NCBI GenBank assembly: GCA_002105175.1
Contig: MCGE01000001.1
Coordinates: 496,001 to 560,000 of the forward strand
Length of the DNA stretch: 64,000 nt
Direction of reading: 5' to 3'
From: Absidia repens
Taxonomy: Eukaryota > Mucoromycota > Mucoromycetes > Mucorales > Cunninghamellaceae
In this document: positions 47,428 through 59,896 of the stretch, one piece after another
Numbering within the stretch: the stretch's first letter is position 1
Layout: every line of letters begins with the position of its first letter
Translations under genes and position numbers: made by a program
Notes under the pieces: model-generated
Seen by the model: only the letters and a program-made list of their open reading frames with translations
Told to the model about the DNA's origin: nothing
Databases searched by the model: none

Positions 47428-48479
47428 TTCTATTGCCGCTGAATAGATGGAATTGGTGAAAGAAAAAGAATAGAAGATTAACGAAACTACAACAACAACA
47501 AAAAAAAGAGGAGGGGTAAAAGGCTGGTTTTTTTAGCTAAAGCTTTATACTATTTTGATTTTAACAAAGGATTCCTATTATGTATGTAAAATATGGGTTC
47601 ATCATCAATGAAATGGTATCATTTTTCCTAAATTGTATACTTCATAGTATTATCATAAGTAAACCATCTATAACTTTAATGTTAAAGGGAATCATATATA
47701 CAAAACAAGGCTCTTTTTCATACAGATGTTATCATCACTAAGAAGAATGGTGCGATTGCAGGAGCCGCTGTGGTCATATTTTTCAGCGGTGGTATCATTT
47801 TGGTGTCGCCACGAATCCCATTATGCGCTATTATTGGCCAAATGCCCGATAAGGCTCTTTTTTTTTTTTTTTGACAAATGTCACAATTTAGCTAATCATT
47901 ACGCTATTGATGATGTTATTTTTTATCATATTCGTTTTTTTTTTTCTTTTCTATTCCTATCAATGAACTAAAAACAGTATGGAATTTCTTGTCATCTCGT
48001 AACAAAGGTTTTTTTCCCTGCATTTGGGCATCGGGAGATCGTGATCGGCGTTTTAACAATACCGCGCCAACGATATTCCCTTTAAAGGGAAGTCTTTGAT
48101 GTGACATATACCCTTTCAACTTCTCAATATAGGTTTTTTAGCACTACATTTGGCAATATGATTGTCATTTTGCATAATATATATATATACAGTATAGACT
48201 CAGGAGGATGGGGAGGGAAACGTGAAAATGGGTAGGTTCGCGTCAAAGACAACTATAGTATTGAAATTTAGGTCAAAAGGAAAGCATGGAAGAAATGCTA
48301 TGGCGCAATTCAGCAAGAACTGAAAAAAGTAGACCTTAATTGTTGCCATTTTATTGTACACATTTTAATAGCAGACAACCCTTTAGGGTTCCATAGACGT
48401 TAGTTTCCGGGAGGAAGCTATTATACCAATCGCAAAAAATAAAATAAGAAGCAGGGTATATAGAATTTGCCCAATCATG
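47428..48479. other. Intergenic upstream of ACS transporter
   Basis: Promoter region of the transporter (minus) and AT-rich DNA with T16 at 47855 and a TA run near 48178. No gene supported. Confidence 0.4.
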
Positions 48480-49480
48480 TGGAGGGTACACTGATAGCAC
48501 GGTCCAAGTTGATTGATACCGATGTAGAGCGGGAATACGGCAAGATAAAACGCTCTATAATGGTGGCTACAAGCACAACATGGTCTCGATTCATTTATAT
48601 AATTGGTCGAACGGAGATATGGCTATATTTTATAGTAAGTAATCAAAGATAGCCAACCAGTCGCTGGAACTTACATGGAAGGTAGTTCAATTATATTATA
48701 TGAACGAATTATAAGCAAGTTTGGTAGGACACTCAAAAGACAGTTTAAAATAATGACATTGCTTGATATAGTATAGGACAGAGAATAGTTGGTAAAAAAA
48801 AAAAAAAAAAAGACTATGTTTATTGAAGCATATTGGTGGATACTAAAACTGAAGGCGATGCAGTCATTGTAGAATGGGATTTAGTGAAGGGGATCTAATG
48901 GAGCTATCAGAAGTGAGATTATAAATTAGATGAAGAATAAACAACGTTAATTTAAAGGTACAATTATTAAAATGAATCCAAAATACTGTGCAAAACACGG
49001 GAAATACTTAAGGGACATCTTTATCGAAGGCACAACAATTGGGTACTAATCAAACAAAGCGATGGTAATGAAAAACGGGATCTATTGCACAAGGCATGAA
49101 AAGGACTAATGGGACATTTTTTATTGGAGTATGTAAAAAGCGAACATATTTTATTTGGATGCAAATACAAACTATGGACAAACTAACACAAAACTAAGCT
49201 AATGAAGGCTTCAAATAGTCAACTAATGGTGGTCCTAAATCCTGAATTCAAAATGAAAGGATTTCCCCATGTATCTTGGAATACCTGAGCCGGAAATGCT
49301 TCTAAACTAGTCCTGATACTATTCTAAGTCCAACATAACCACATATAAGTTGAATGGTGCAGAAAAAGAAGAAAGGAGAAAAAGAAAACGAGAATAAAAA
49401 TTCACGTGGGCGGGAAGTGAAAGGGTTTCTGTAGTCGCTGGTCAAGCGGGTGGCTTTTTTTACCTGCTCAAAAATAGCGG
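48480..49480 (-). repeat. Dispersed noncoding element, copy I
   Basis: Minus-strand copy about 1 kb long. The core lies at about 49235-49325. The CACGTGGGCGGG box lies at about 49403-49414 (upstream in element orientation). AATAAA-type signals lie between about 48800 and 49160. Its hairpin has one base-pair change on both arms relative to copy G. Confidence 0.75.
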
Positions 49481-49600
49481 TATTTGAAACTAAGTGGGGG
49501 TCCAACAAAAAATAAATAACAAGGTGGGGCCATCCAGTCCTTTTTTGTTACTTTCTTTTTTTTTTCTTTCTCATTTGTTGACAGCTTTTATACATTTACG

Positions 49601-50420
49601 ATGCTTTCAAACATTACTCGGTCAACAACATCCGCATTGAATGTACGACTTTTCTCATCAGCCAGTGTCGCCATGGCTGGTCGTCAAGGTGGACGTTTCA
49701 GAAAGCCAGAAAAGAAATACGATGTGTCCCACATGGAACAATTCGCTTTTGACGATCAAACGACTATTGGGCACGAACTTTTTGAAAACATTCGTCATGT
49801 GCGTCAATATCTTCGAAAGACCAAGTACGAATTACCAAAGCTCAGTGGTAAGGATGGATGAACGGAAACACATCTACATACAACCGTTCAACTCATTTGC
49901 CTTTTTTGTGTTGTTTTATTTTATTTTCTAGCTTACGCCAAACCATTCGTCCCTCCTACATCGGAAGAAATTGTTACATACAAAACGCAAACCTACTGTG
50001 GTGAAGGACATCCTGTGGAACGCAAGGTGGTGCTCACCGTCAAGGTGGCCGATTTGAAGCTTACAGATACTCAACGACACAAGTTTTTGTTGTTGGCTGG
50101 ACCAAGATACCATGTGGACTCTGACGAATTGATCATGTCAAGCGAAAAGTTCCCTCAAGTCAAGCAAAACAAGAAATATGTTAGTGATTTATTACAAACG
50201 TTGTTGAAGGAAGCCAAGGTAAAGTCTCCTCCCTCTTACTATTTACCATGACCACTAACACACATCTTTGTGTTCGATTTATTAGGATGACAAGGATACG
50301 TTCGCCGATATTCCTCTCGACTTACCACAACCCAAGAAGAAATTGGTCTTCCCTGCCGAATGGGCTCGTCCTCAAAAACAACAACAACAACAATCGGAAC
50401 AACCTCAACAACAAGAATAG
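49601..50420 (+). CDS. RSM24: Mitochondrial small-subunit ribosomal protein mS35
   Basis: A 222-residue protein in three exons (49601-49847, 49932-50218, 50286-50420). The N terminus (MLSNITRSTTSALNVRLFSS) is a mitochondrial presequence. The MRP-S28-type core has LPKLSAYAKPFVPPTSEEI, VERKVVLTVKVADLKLT, HKFLLLAGPRYHVDSDEL and FPQVKQNKKYVSDLLQTLL. It ends with KLVFPAEW and a Gln-rich tail. It belongs to the head of the mitoribosomal small subunit. It converges with the GH17 gene, with only 259 bp between the stop codons. That gap holds CAATAAAAATAAAATA at about 50589. Confidence 0.92.
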
Positions 50421-50679
50421 TTTAGTAATCATCCGTTTGATCCTCCCTGTCAATCCATCTTTGTTAGATTTTTTCCCCTCCACGCCACATATATATACTT
50501 TACTCTCCTCTATATTTTCTTCCCTATGTTTTATTAGCACACCCATGTAGCCCATAGTATATAGATCATCATTTACTTTTTCCATTTACAATAAAAATAA
50601 AATACTTTATTTATTCAACTTTTTTTAATATCAAAGTCTTTATGTCATTATTATACGACTGATGTATGTAGCATTTATA

Positions 50680-51774
50680 TTAGCAGGGCTGAGAAAGATC
50701 TTGCATTGTGATGGGCGCTTTCAATTTATATTGAGGATCCATGATACCAAAGGAGCTTTCAACACCAGATTTATAGTTTTCATCTGCGGCAGAAAAGTAA
50801 ATTACATCCACTCCACGCTTTCGAGCTTCACACAATACTTGCTTTACATATCTAAAAAAAAAAAAAAAAAAGATGATGGTGAATTTCTTGATCATCAAAA
50901 AAAAAAAAAATACATTTGTACAACTTACGATCTTTGGTTTTGAGGAGATGGAACAGAAGCTCCAAAATTACCACCTCGCGATGGCCAACCAGTTTCAGAA
51001 ATTTTGACAGGCTTGCCTTGAGCAACACTGACTACAGAATCATAATGTTTAAACAGAGTGGCTCCAGCTTGTTCAATGGACACACCTTCCCAATAAGGGA
51101 ATGCATTCCTATAGACAATAAAAAAAAAAGTCATATCGTTATTTACCTCCTCCCCATATAAATGACTGGTTGTTTTTTTATAAAGAAACTTACATCATTA
51201 AAAGATCAACAGCTTCGACAATAGGAGGTGAAAAGTCATAATATACTTCTGAAGTAGTCACTTTGACACCATGAGGATGGACCAAATCTCGCACTCGTTT
51301 GATATACCCAGCAAGAGTAGTAGCATCCGCCTCTTTTCGATAAACCACTTCTGATCCGACAATAATGGCGTCGACATTGCTCAAGCTAGCCCCGCTTTGA
51401 ACAATGCCTTTCAATGCATTGAATTCGCTCTCAAATGTTTGGGGTGTATCGACCCACATGCCCAAGTAGATATTCATACCTACTGTTTGAGATGCTTTTA
51501 AAGCAAGTGCACCTACGATAAAAATAACAAATAGTGATCAATTCATGCATCAAAAAAAAAAAAAATCAGGGTTACCTTGGTTGCAAACACCCGTTGTGTA
51601 ACTTCGCACACGATTTGTATAAGCTTTGATATGCTTAAATTCATCAACATAATGTTCCAAAGGGGGGCAACTATGTTGATTGATCCCAAAATTCAAGCCA
51701 TAAAAGATTTGAGCGGAGCAGCAGTACTTTGTAGCTGCAAAGGCAAGCAGAAATAAAAACAAAAATGTATTCAT
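50680..51774 (-). CDS. Secreted GH17 beta-1,3-glucanase/glucanosyltransferase
   Basis: A 289-residue protein in four exons (51774-51576, 51512-51194, 51108-50929, 50851-50680). A signal peptide (MNTFLFLFLLAFAATKYCCS) precedes FYGLNFGINQHSCPP. Both GH17 catalytic glutamates are visible: the acid/base Glu121 in IIVGSEVVYR and the nucleophile Glu211 in KISETGWPS. VRSYTTGVCNQG is the usual VR-Y segment. The catalytic domain is complete and there is no Ser-rich linker or GPI signal, so this is a soluble wall-remodelling enzyme of the Bgl2/Scw type. Confidence 0.93.
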
Positions 51775-52489
51775 CTTGTAAAAGTATAATGATTATATGA
51801 AAACCACTATACAAAAAAAAAAAAAAAAAAAAAAAAAAGGAAGCGTCCTCTTACCTTTTTTAAGAAAAAAAAGTCGAGTCAGGCGTTGTTTGTTATTTAG
51901 TTTATCCGAGTTGATTACGGTCATCCTATGCCCAGGTTTCATTCCACAATCATGCCTTTTTTTTATTTTTTATCTTTTTCTTCTATCTATCTATGTGTGA
52001 CGGTTTCAAATTAAAAAACATAACTAGCGACGGAATTCTTTTACTTCTGGTTTTACCTTCTTTTTTTTTTTTTCCCTCAATGGTGCCTGGGAACCTGTCA
52101 AAAAAAAAAAAAAAAAGGAAAGCCACTTTTCAAACCCCGTCATTTGACAGGTTTTTCTGGGCAAAGGCGTGAGACATCCAAAAAATCCAAAAATAAAAAA
52201 AAAGTTCGTGCGGGGGACTTATTAGGCGTTTGGAAGCATTGGGGGGGTTTTTTTTTTGATCGATCCCCAGCCATTTTTTATTTTATTTTTGCACTTGCGT
52301 GGGTGACTCTTTGAAGTTTGCCCACCATGTTCAACATCACGCCGATTGACTCTTTTGCGTTTGTGTGTGGGAACGTTGTCACTTCTTCAAACGCTGCATT
52401 TTGTGGCCTTTTTCTTCGTAACTGGATATATGGCTATATACAGTATCTCCAGTATAGCACATGCTATAATATTTTATAGGGAGGACAAC
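51775..52489. other. GH17 promoter region
   Basis: AT-rich with poly-A at 51813-51838 and G/T-rich blocks at 52210-52255. No gene seen. Confidence 0.4.
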
Positions 52490-53420
52490 ACTGACGGTGT
52501 GGTCTAGATTCATTAATATGATTAGGTGCAGGAGTGGGACCAGGTTTCATATAGAATGACCTAGAACCGCAAACAAGTCATTGGGAGGTTATAAGGGACA
52601 AATATATAATTATAGTAAAGGGGAGGGAAGTTAGAAAGCAGGTGTTTGCTATGACGCTCATAAAGTAACCAAGATAGCGGCTTTCATATTATGTAATGAG
52701 TCAGTGGATGAGGTAAAAAAAAAAAAAAAAAAAAAAAAAACAGTATATTTTATTTGAAGGAATATGGTAGGTACTAGGTTAACTGGATTCATTGTGACAA
52801 GGGATCTATTGGAAGTAGCAAGAGATGGCACTATTAGGATTGAAAAAAGTCAACATCTATCTAAACGGGTCAGTGTAAAAAAGGATCTATTTCACAAGAC
52901 ATGAGAAAGTCTAAAAAGGTATTTCTTATTGAAGCATAACAATGATCAACGCTATTCTAAAGGGGCGATGATAAAAAGGGATTTTTTTTTGTGTAAAAGC
53001 TTAAAAGGGACCCACTGTACATAACAAGAGGGAGACTAATGGGACATTTTTCATTGAAGCAAGTAAAAAGAAACATGTTTTATTCAACTATAGATTCAAG
53101 CGATGGACAAACTAAAACGAAACTAAGCTAAAGGAGAATCAACAAAGCCAACTAATGGTGGTTCTAAATCCGGAATCCAAAATGAAAAGGTTTCTCCATG
53201 CATCTTGTAATCTCTGAGCTGAAACCCCTTCTAAACTAGTCTTGATACTATTCTAAGTCCAATATAACCCTATAGAAGTTGAATGGTGAAGAAAAAAAAA
53301 AAAAGGAATGAAAAAAGAAAAAGAAAGAGAGCCGAAAAAAAAGGTGGGAGCGGGAAAGTAAATATTTCACGTGGGCGGGTTTTGAAAAAATTCTGTGAGG
53401 GTTTTTTTTCGCCTATCACA
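52490..53420 (-). repeat. Dispersed noncoding element, copy J
   Basis: Minus-strand copy. The core lies at about 53165-53260 (TTTTGGATTCCGGATTTAG, GATGCATGGAGAAACC, CTAGTTTAGAAGGGG in element orientation). The CACGTGGGCGGG box lies at about 53368-53380. An A-run of about 27 lies at 52714-52740. Confidence 0.75.
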
Positions 53421-54354
53421 AAAAAGGAGTCCCTTCTTCCTCCATTTTTTTTCCCTTTTACAATATCAACACCTTGTAACATCAGTAACAAGGCTGTTTT
53501 ACTTATTAATAATAATCATAATTATTCAAAATCAACGACACCCTAATTATCTCACCTTTTTACAGTAACCAGTATCGGAAACATTGTAACTCTGGTTCCA
53601 CCAACCATGGCGGTACTCTTCTCGTGGTAACTTCGGCGCAAAAATAGCGAGCGAGTTTTCTTGTTTGATGTACCACTCCCCCTTCCGCTGCAGGACAATT
53701 TTCCATTCTCTGTAGAATAGAATAATTTATTCTTCCCATCCTTTTCATTGTAGAATAGTTTGTCACTCATCGTAGAATTGCTTACCTTTTTAGTATACTC
53801 TATGTTACGTCTATTATACAATAAAAAAATATTTATATGCCTTCAATGAATGTCTTATATAACTCATAATGCATCAGAAAGTGTTTTTTTAAGTGAAAAA
53901 GAAAAAGAAAAAGAAACCATCTGAGTCATATACAAATATTGATGTCGCTGTCGTTCCAAAACAGTCTATATCTATTTAACCGGTTTCCATTTTTTCCCTA
54001 TAGAGCTTCTGGAAATTCATGCTTTTCGCATCCAGTTCTCCACCTAAACTCCCTTTTTCATCATACTGGATGCCAATAATTCAATTATACCTCACAAGGT
54101 CGGTCCCAACACAATAAAAGTTCAGCTGATATCAAAAGAACGGTTGTAAATTTTTTTTTTATTTCATGTCCAAGTAAAAAAATAACATATATAAAAATAT
54201 CTACAGTGTAACCCAATGTAAAAGGATAAAATAACAATATAAAGTAAATAAAGTGTAAAATGCATTATATGATAGAAGTAAAACGTAAAATATTAAAATA
54301 ATACAAAATAATCTACTCTAATGAATAAGATAAATCTAACCCGATCCACCCAAA
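53421..54354. other. Intergenic, minisatellite units and PTR2 3' flank
   Basis: At 53690-53800 (minus strand) ACTATTCTACAATGAAAAGG and AATTCTACGATGAGTGACAA belong to the CTATTCTA minisatellite type. The open minus frame 53552-53821 over it is not supported as a gene. From 54140 the A-rich plus strand is the 3' UTR of PTR2. Confidence 0.45.
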
Positions 54355-56301
54355 TCAAAATTCGTCAGCCATTTCTCTCTTGGTTGGTGTATAGCTTTCT
54401 GTTTGTTGATCTTCTGTTCGTCCAATAGCATCATCTTCGACGTCGTTACGATCGTTCTTGCCATGGATAAAGTAAAAGATTGGAGCACAGATGGCCATAG
54501 CACAAGCAACACCAGTGTACAGCCATGGTAATTTCGGATCGACAGCCACAGATACCAATGCAAACGCCAGGACACTTGCAAGACAGTTGGTAAACAGGAA
54601 GAGAGCCATGACCAGTGATTTCATTTTTTCAGGCGCTTTTTTGAATGCATATTCCAGTCCGGAGATTGAGGCAAAAATTTCAGAGATACCGATCAAGATA
54701 TAGGCAGGAATGGCGAGAGCAACAGACACATCGTTTTTCCGACCTTCAGGATGATCATAGTATGGAGGCTGGCGGTAGATGTAGGATTGGATACCAGCAC
54801 AGTAGGCCATGGCACCGGATGCAAAGATAAAGCCAAGTGTCATCCGCATGATGGGGCGTAGAGGCATACGCATACGCTGGAAGGCAGGGTAGATGATGGA
54901 ATCGAAGATAGGAATGGCGATAATCAAGGTCAGAGGATTGATGTTTTGCAGAATGTCGTTGGGAACGTCGCCGGTTTGCATGGTGGCAGTCATGGAGACC
55001 AAGTTGTTTGTCATTTGAGAGTAACAGAGCCAGTAGATGGGGAAATAACAAAACACGGCACAGGCACGGAAGGTACGTCGCATTTCGTCCACAAAAATGT
55101 CGTCGTAAGTCACCTTGGCGGCAAGATCAGGATTGTTGACGGCTAAATTCGATGGTTTTGCGGCTTCCATATTTCCACCTTGTTTGAGCGTGACCCTGAG
55201 CACCTTGTATACTTCAACAAAGATACTTCCACGAGGAGGGTTTTGCACATAATGATTTTTCCCGACAATGACGATGATAATACCAGGAATAAACATCAGC
55301 GTTGGGAGCAGATACGCGGGCCAGAATCCAACATATTTTTCCAATGATGTGGTAGCAATGGCGGAGAGCGAGCCGACATTGATCCCCCAATAAAACATGT
55401 TGAAGAGCTTTTGATAGGTTGCTTGAGGCGTCACAATCACTCGTTCACCATTTTTCAGAGTCTTGATAAACGGATTCTTGGATCGATATTGTTCCGCCAC
55501 CAAAGGAGACACATTTGACTTGATGCCACCTGTACCAAAACCAATCACGATAATGGACACCACAAAGCCAGGGAATGCAGCACCGCTTTCGATAGCAGGA
55601 GGAATTGAGGAGAGAGTCAGGATAAGAAGACCGATAAAATAGATAATGGAGAAATTCAGAATGGTTTTGTACTTTCCCCAATAACTATCTGCAATAATGG
55701 CACTATATATAAAATAATAGTTGAGTCATCATCGTTCATCATCATCGTCCCAGTCCTGTTCTTTTCGAACTTACCCAATAATTCTATATATATACAATAA
55801 GAAAAAAAAAAAAAAAACATAAAGGAGGAAAAGGTGAGTAAGTAAATTATTATCAGCCAATACTGAGACGTGTACGTACGGAGTAATATAACACCAAAAT
55901 TGGAAAAATGTTGTAAGGGCAGTAGCTGTTTGTTGGCCTTGTCCTCTATTTTAACGGTAAAGAAAATAAGAATACTCAAATTAGTATAGCATTCGAAATT
56001 GGATTTTGTCGTCAACTTACAAAGCACCTGGCTGGGTTGCAGGATATGAAGGAGGATCAGGGAATTGGATATAATTCTGGAAAGGACCACTGAGACCGTA
56101 GTAAGTAAAGCGTTCGCAAAATTCAATCAAAATAACCAAAAGAGCAGACTTGGGGATGGCATCAGAAGTTTCCCGTAGTTCGGCCCAATCTTTTTGTGTC
56201 GGTTCTGGACAGTTACTATTCATACTTTCGATTTCACATATTTGTCCCTTTTCGTCTGACACCAGCACGTCAAGTCCAGATTCTTTTTTTTCGTCATTCA
56301 T
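54355..56301 (-). CDS. PTR2: PTR2 di/tripeptide transporter (POT family)
   Basis: A 567-residue protein in four exons: 56301-56021, 55945-55880, a 9-nt microexon 55783-55775, and 55702-54355. The microexon supplies the residues that complete the conserved FQFWCYITPIIGAIIADSYW; without it the motif is broken and the frame loses three codons. Other POT landmarks are ILIEFCERFTYYGLSGPFQN, LGQGQQTATALTTFF, GTGGIKSNVSPLVAEQY, FNMFYWGINVGSLSAI, and the late SEIFASISGLEYAFKKAPEKMKS. It imports small peptides with protons at the plasma membrane. The promoter side holds CCCGCACGTGAGG at about 56504. Confidence 0.95.
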
Positions 56302-56928
56302 TGTTGTGTAAATTGACCAGCAATAATCAAGAAAAGAAGAGAATGGGGATGGAGGGAGGGGGGGGATCGTAAATGTAAGATATAAAAAGAAGAAGAAGAA
56401 AAAGAAGGTTTTATAAATAATAATAATAAAACGAAGAAAAAAGGGACAAACCTAAATTTATAACGAGGAAATTAAATACAAAATGCAACAAAATATTCAA
56501 ATCCCGCACGTGAGGAAAAAATCGACACCGTGGAAAAGTAATACCACCAATCAAATCTATTTTCCTACGTCCTCGGCTTCTCTCCACTGGCCCGTGTTTC
56601 GTTCAGCTTCCATTGAGGATATTTTCCTTTTTTTCTTTTTTTCAGATTTCCTTTTATATCATTCCTGGAACTGTCAGAATAACAACGTTTTCTCGCCATG
56701 CCATTTTTTTTACATTGTCTTACAGAACAAAAAAAGATCGTCTGACAATCCATATCATATCTAATACCATACAACAATCGATCACCACCGAAAAAAAAGT
56801 GATATCATAGCATATCAAGATAACGTACAGTAGCAACTGAATTGATTTTTATTTCCATTCAATAATAAACAAATAATATATACCACTAAAACTATATACA
56901 TTAAACTACAATGATCATAACTATACTA
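56302..56928. other. PTR2 promoter and PIF1 3' flank
   Basis: GAAGAAGAAG purine stretch (56385-56412) and AATAATAATAA upstream of PTR2. The sequence CCCGCACGTGAGG near 56504 contains CACGTG in the same CCCGC context as the dispersed element. 56830-56928 is the 3' flank of PIF1. No gene seen. Confidence 0.45.
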
Positions 56929-59646
56929 TCAAATACTTTGAAGGGATTTGTAAAATGCTATCACTATTGGAGATGCTGTTACCTTGAGGGGATTAAAGTT
57001 GGTGACTTGTAACGACTGCAAAGAGGTTGCTCTTGATATTGCCACATATGCCATTCCATCTTCAAATGCTTGACCCAAATCCACCTTGACACGGTCCAAA
57101 GTTTGACCTTGACTTTTATGAATAGACATTGCCCAAGCCAAGACTAGAGGAACTTGAGCCCTTGTTGCAATTTCCGTACCATCTATACAAAGAAAAGCGA
57201 TCGATTAGAAATTACCATATAAATTTTTTTTTGTCATCAACTAACAGACACGTGCCACCAAAGATAGTGAGAGTGGAGTTAACATTTTTTACCCCGCTTT
57301 TTCCTACCCTTCCTTTTTTTCCCAAACCTTACCTGGAAGGTTCATGGACCAATATTCATTTTCAATGACATGTTCTCTACCATTTGCAAACCGTACTACA
57401 GGGTACTGCCTTGATAATATTTCAATAAGGTCGGCATCGTTCACTTGTTCCCGCCTTCTAGGAATGAGGTGTGCCCTGATACTGTCCATGGTGCAATAGG
57501 TTTCTTCACCAACAAAGCCTACGATAATACCAAGCGATCCATTCACCAAAGTTGCATCCATATTTTTAAGAAGCATGACCTGGGCATTCGTTTTGAGCCG
57601 AAGCATCGCAGGTGCAATGCAGCTTTCCAGTTTCCTAGGCTCCAGTCCAGTATCGGTGGCTTGAAATTCATGCACTGACCCAGCCAAAGCCTCCAAACGC
57701 ATATTGTTCGACCGTTCCACTTGATGCTTGACTGGATATCTACTCGCCACCGCCCCATCCCCTTCCTTGGTTAGTGGATTTCGTCTACTTTTATTTTTGT
57801 TCGTTTGTTTCTCTTATTTTCTATCCGTTGTCAACTTACAATTCTGTTGGTACAATGCTTGATTCTGGTAAAGGGCGTTTTAGTGACCTAAATAAGTCCA
57901 TACCCTTCCGGGAAAGTTGACCAATGCGCATTTCATTCAAAACATCGACGAATTCTAAGAAAAATCCCGATACAGAAGTCAATAATAAGATTTTCCGTAT
58001 ATTCATTTTTTTTTTTTTTTTTTTTTTACCTGGATCCTTCTGTCGAAACACATGGGCAAGTACCACTGTTTTCTTGATGACATTGGACCAAGTTTGCGCT
58101 TCAAAAGCAAAACCAGATGCCTTGACAGGCGGTAATTGAAAAAAATCACCAGCAACAATAACCTAAAAGATAAAATTGTGCCCGAATAAGTAATTGGTTT
58201 CTTGTATTCTTCTTCTTCTTTCTTTATACCTGAATGCCACCAAAAGCCTCGTTGTGCCTACGAATGTGTTTTCCAATGTCCGCCAATTTATCAAACAAGT
58301 CTGCATCCACCATAGAGACTATAATAATAAAAAAGGGATGTCTCTGTATGAGATCATAGTAACGAATGGGATTCATGTCATTTTTTGTCGCCATGCCACT
58401 TACTTTCATCGATGATCAAGATTTCGGTTTTTTGCCATCGTTGCTTTGCCCCCGAATTCATTTCGACATTTCTAATAAGCTGGGCGCTACTGTTATCACC
58501 TAAGCCAATCCCAGCAAAACTGAGCCCATGACAAAAAAAAAAAAAAAAAATAAAGGCTGTGAGTCATTTCCAACCTACTGCGCGATTCTTTCTTTTCTTT
58601 TCTTTACCCATGTAAAGTCACGCCACCAATATTACAAGCGGCAATGCCAGTAGATGCTGTCACCGCCAGACATTCACCATATCTTCTCCGCAAAACGCGG
58701 ATCATTTCTCGCATGAGTACGGATTTGCCGGTTCCTATTTTAGAGCAAATACATCAAAATATCATTTTAGTCAAACTGATCACGATTCGACGATTTTTTT
58801 TTTTAAATTACCTGCAGACCCCGTCAAGAAAATACTTTGACGGTCTTTTACCACCATATCTAAAACACGCTGCTGTTCATCCGATAAGCTAGGGCAATAT
58901 TCATCATTCTTTGTGTCGGGCGATGAGGGTATGGAAGCTGGGCGTGTTGATGCTGATGTTGATGTAGTAGGTTTGGGCGTGTTTTTGTTGTGTATAGATC
59001 CTGACACGCTTGATGACAATGCAGAAGAGGGTATCAAAGCTGGTATTGGTGAGCACGGTGATTTTGTTGTTTCTGTACATGTTGTTGTTGGGGTCATAGT
59101 GGTTAGAAGTGATACAGGTTTGTTGGTTTCATTAGACACGGTGTGGTGTTTACTGCTGGAAGGTTGATCTGGAGTAGTATATGAGGGAGAGAAATTAAGC
59201 CGGTATGCACGTCGTTTCTCAGGTGGTCGGAAAAATGTTTGTGGTGAGTGTCTTTTCATTGGTGAGCCGTTGGATACAAGAATTCCAGTAACTGATCCAA
59301 GTGAGAGGGGGTCAACACGTTCTTTGGTGCAGAGGATGGGTCGATTTCTTTTGACAGGTGCCCGCATTTGTGTCCTGAATTTGCTGATCATTGCTAACGA
59401 CGACCAATTTTCTTGTCCATTATTCATATCAACAGAGGGCGAGGTTTCCATCACGTTGTCGTTGCTATTTTGCTGAGTGATCGAGACAGGTGATTTTGTT
59501 GGTAAAGGTACTTCATCGGGGCTCTCGTCATTTGCCAAATCATATCCATTCCCACCGTCTAATTGTAATTGGCGTTTATTTTGCGAAGCATCAAAAAAGT
59601 TCAAAAGATTTCCACCTTTCCTTTCCAGTAACACTTTCTGTGACAT
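56929..59646 (-). CDS. PIF1: PIF1-family 5'-3' DNA helicase
   Basis: A 691-residue protein in eight exons (59646-58812, 58734-58608, 58519-58404, 58318-58230, 58162-58030, 57954-57840, 57739-57333, 57182-56929). The first ~250 residues are a Ser/Thr/Pro-rich low-complexity region. Helicase motifs follow: [13 protein letters not shown] (Q-like), GSAGTGKS (Walker A, ~275-282), [13 protein letters not shown] (Ia), EILIIDEISMVD (II), [13 protein letters not shown] (III), [11 protein letters not shown] (IV) and [20 protein letters not shown] (V), [13 protein letters not shown] (VI). The motif set is complete and predicts an active helicase for G-quadruplex, telomere and mitochondrial DNA maintenance. 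The N terminus lacks an obvious presequence. It lies tail-to-head between RdRP and PTR2, all on the minus strand. Confidence 0.95.
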
Positions 59647-59896
59647 GATAATCGATCCAAAGAAGATAAAGACAAAAAAAAAAAAAAAAAAAAAAAATTC
59701 ACGCCATTTTGCCCTTCTCCAATTAAACCTCCGCTTACAATTTTATTTTTTAAAAAAAGAGGGGTAAAAATTCAAGAATGTCAGCAAACTAATAAGGGGA
59801 AGGGTAGTTTCAAATGTCAATAAACTAAAAGGTATTGGCTACCATAAAAGGTCATGTAATAAAGGTATACTATCACTATAGATGAATATTGCTAGT

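Noticed and set aside
53552..53821. 89-codon minus-strand frame with LFYNEK and LFYSTE repeats
   Set aside because: It overlies CTATTCTA minisatellite units whose 22 bp period is not a multiple of three.
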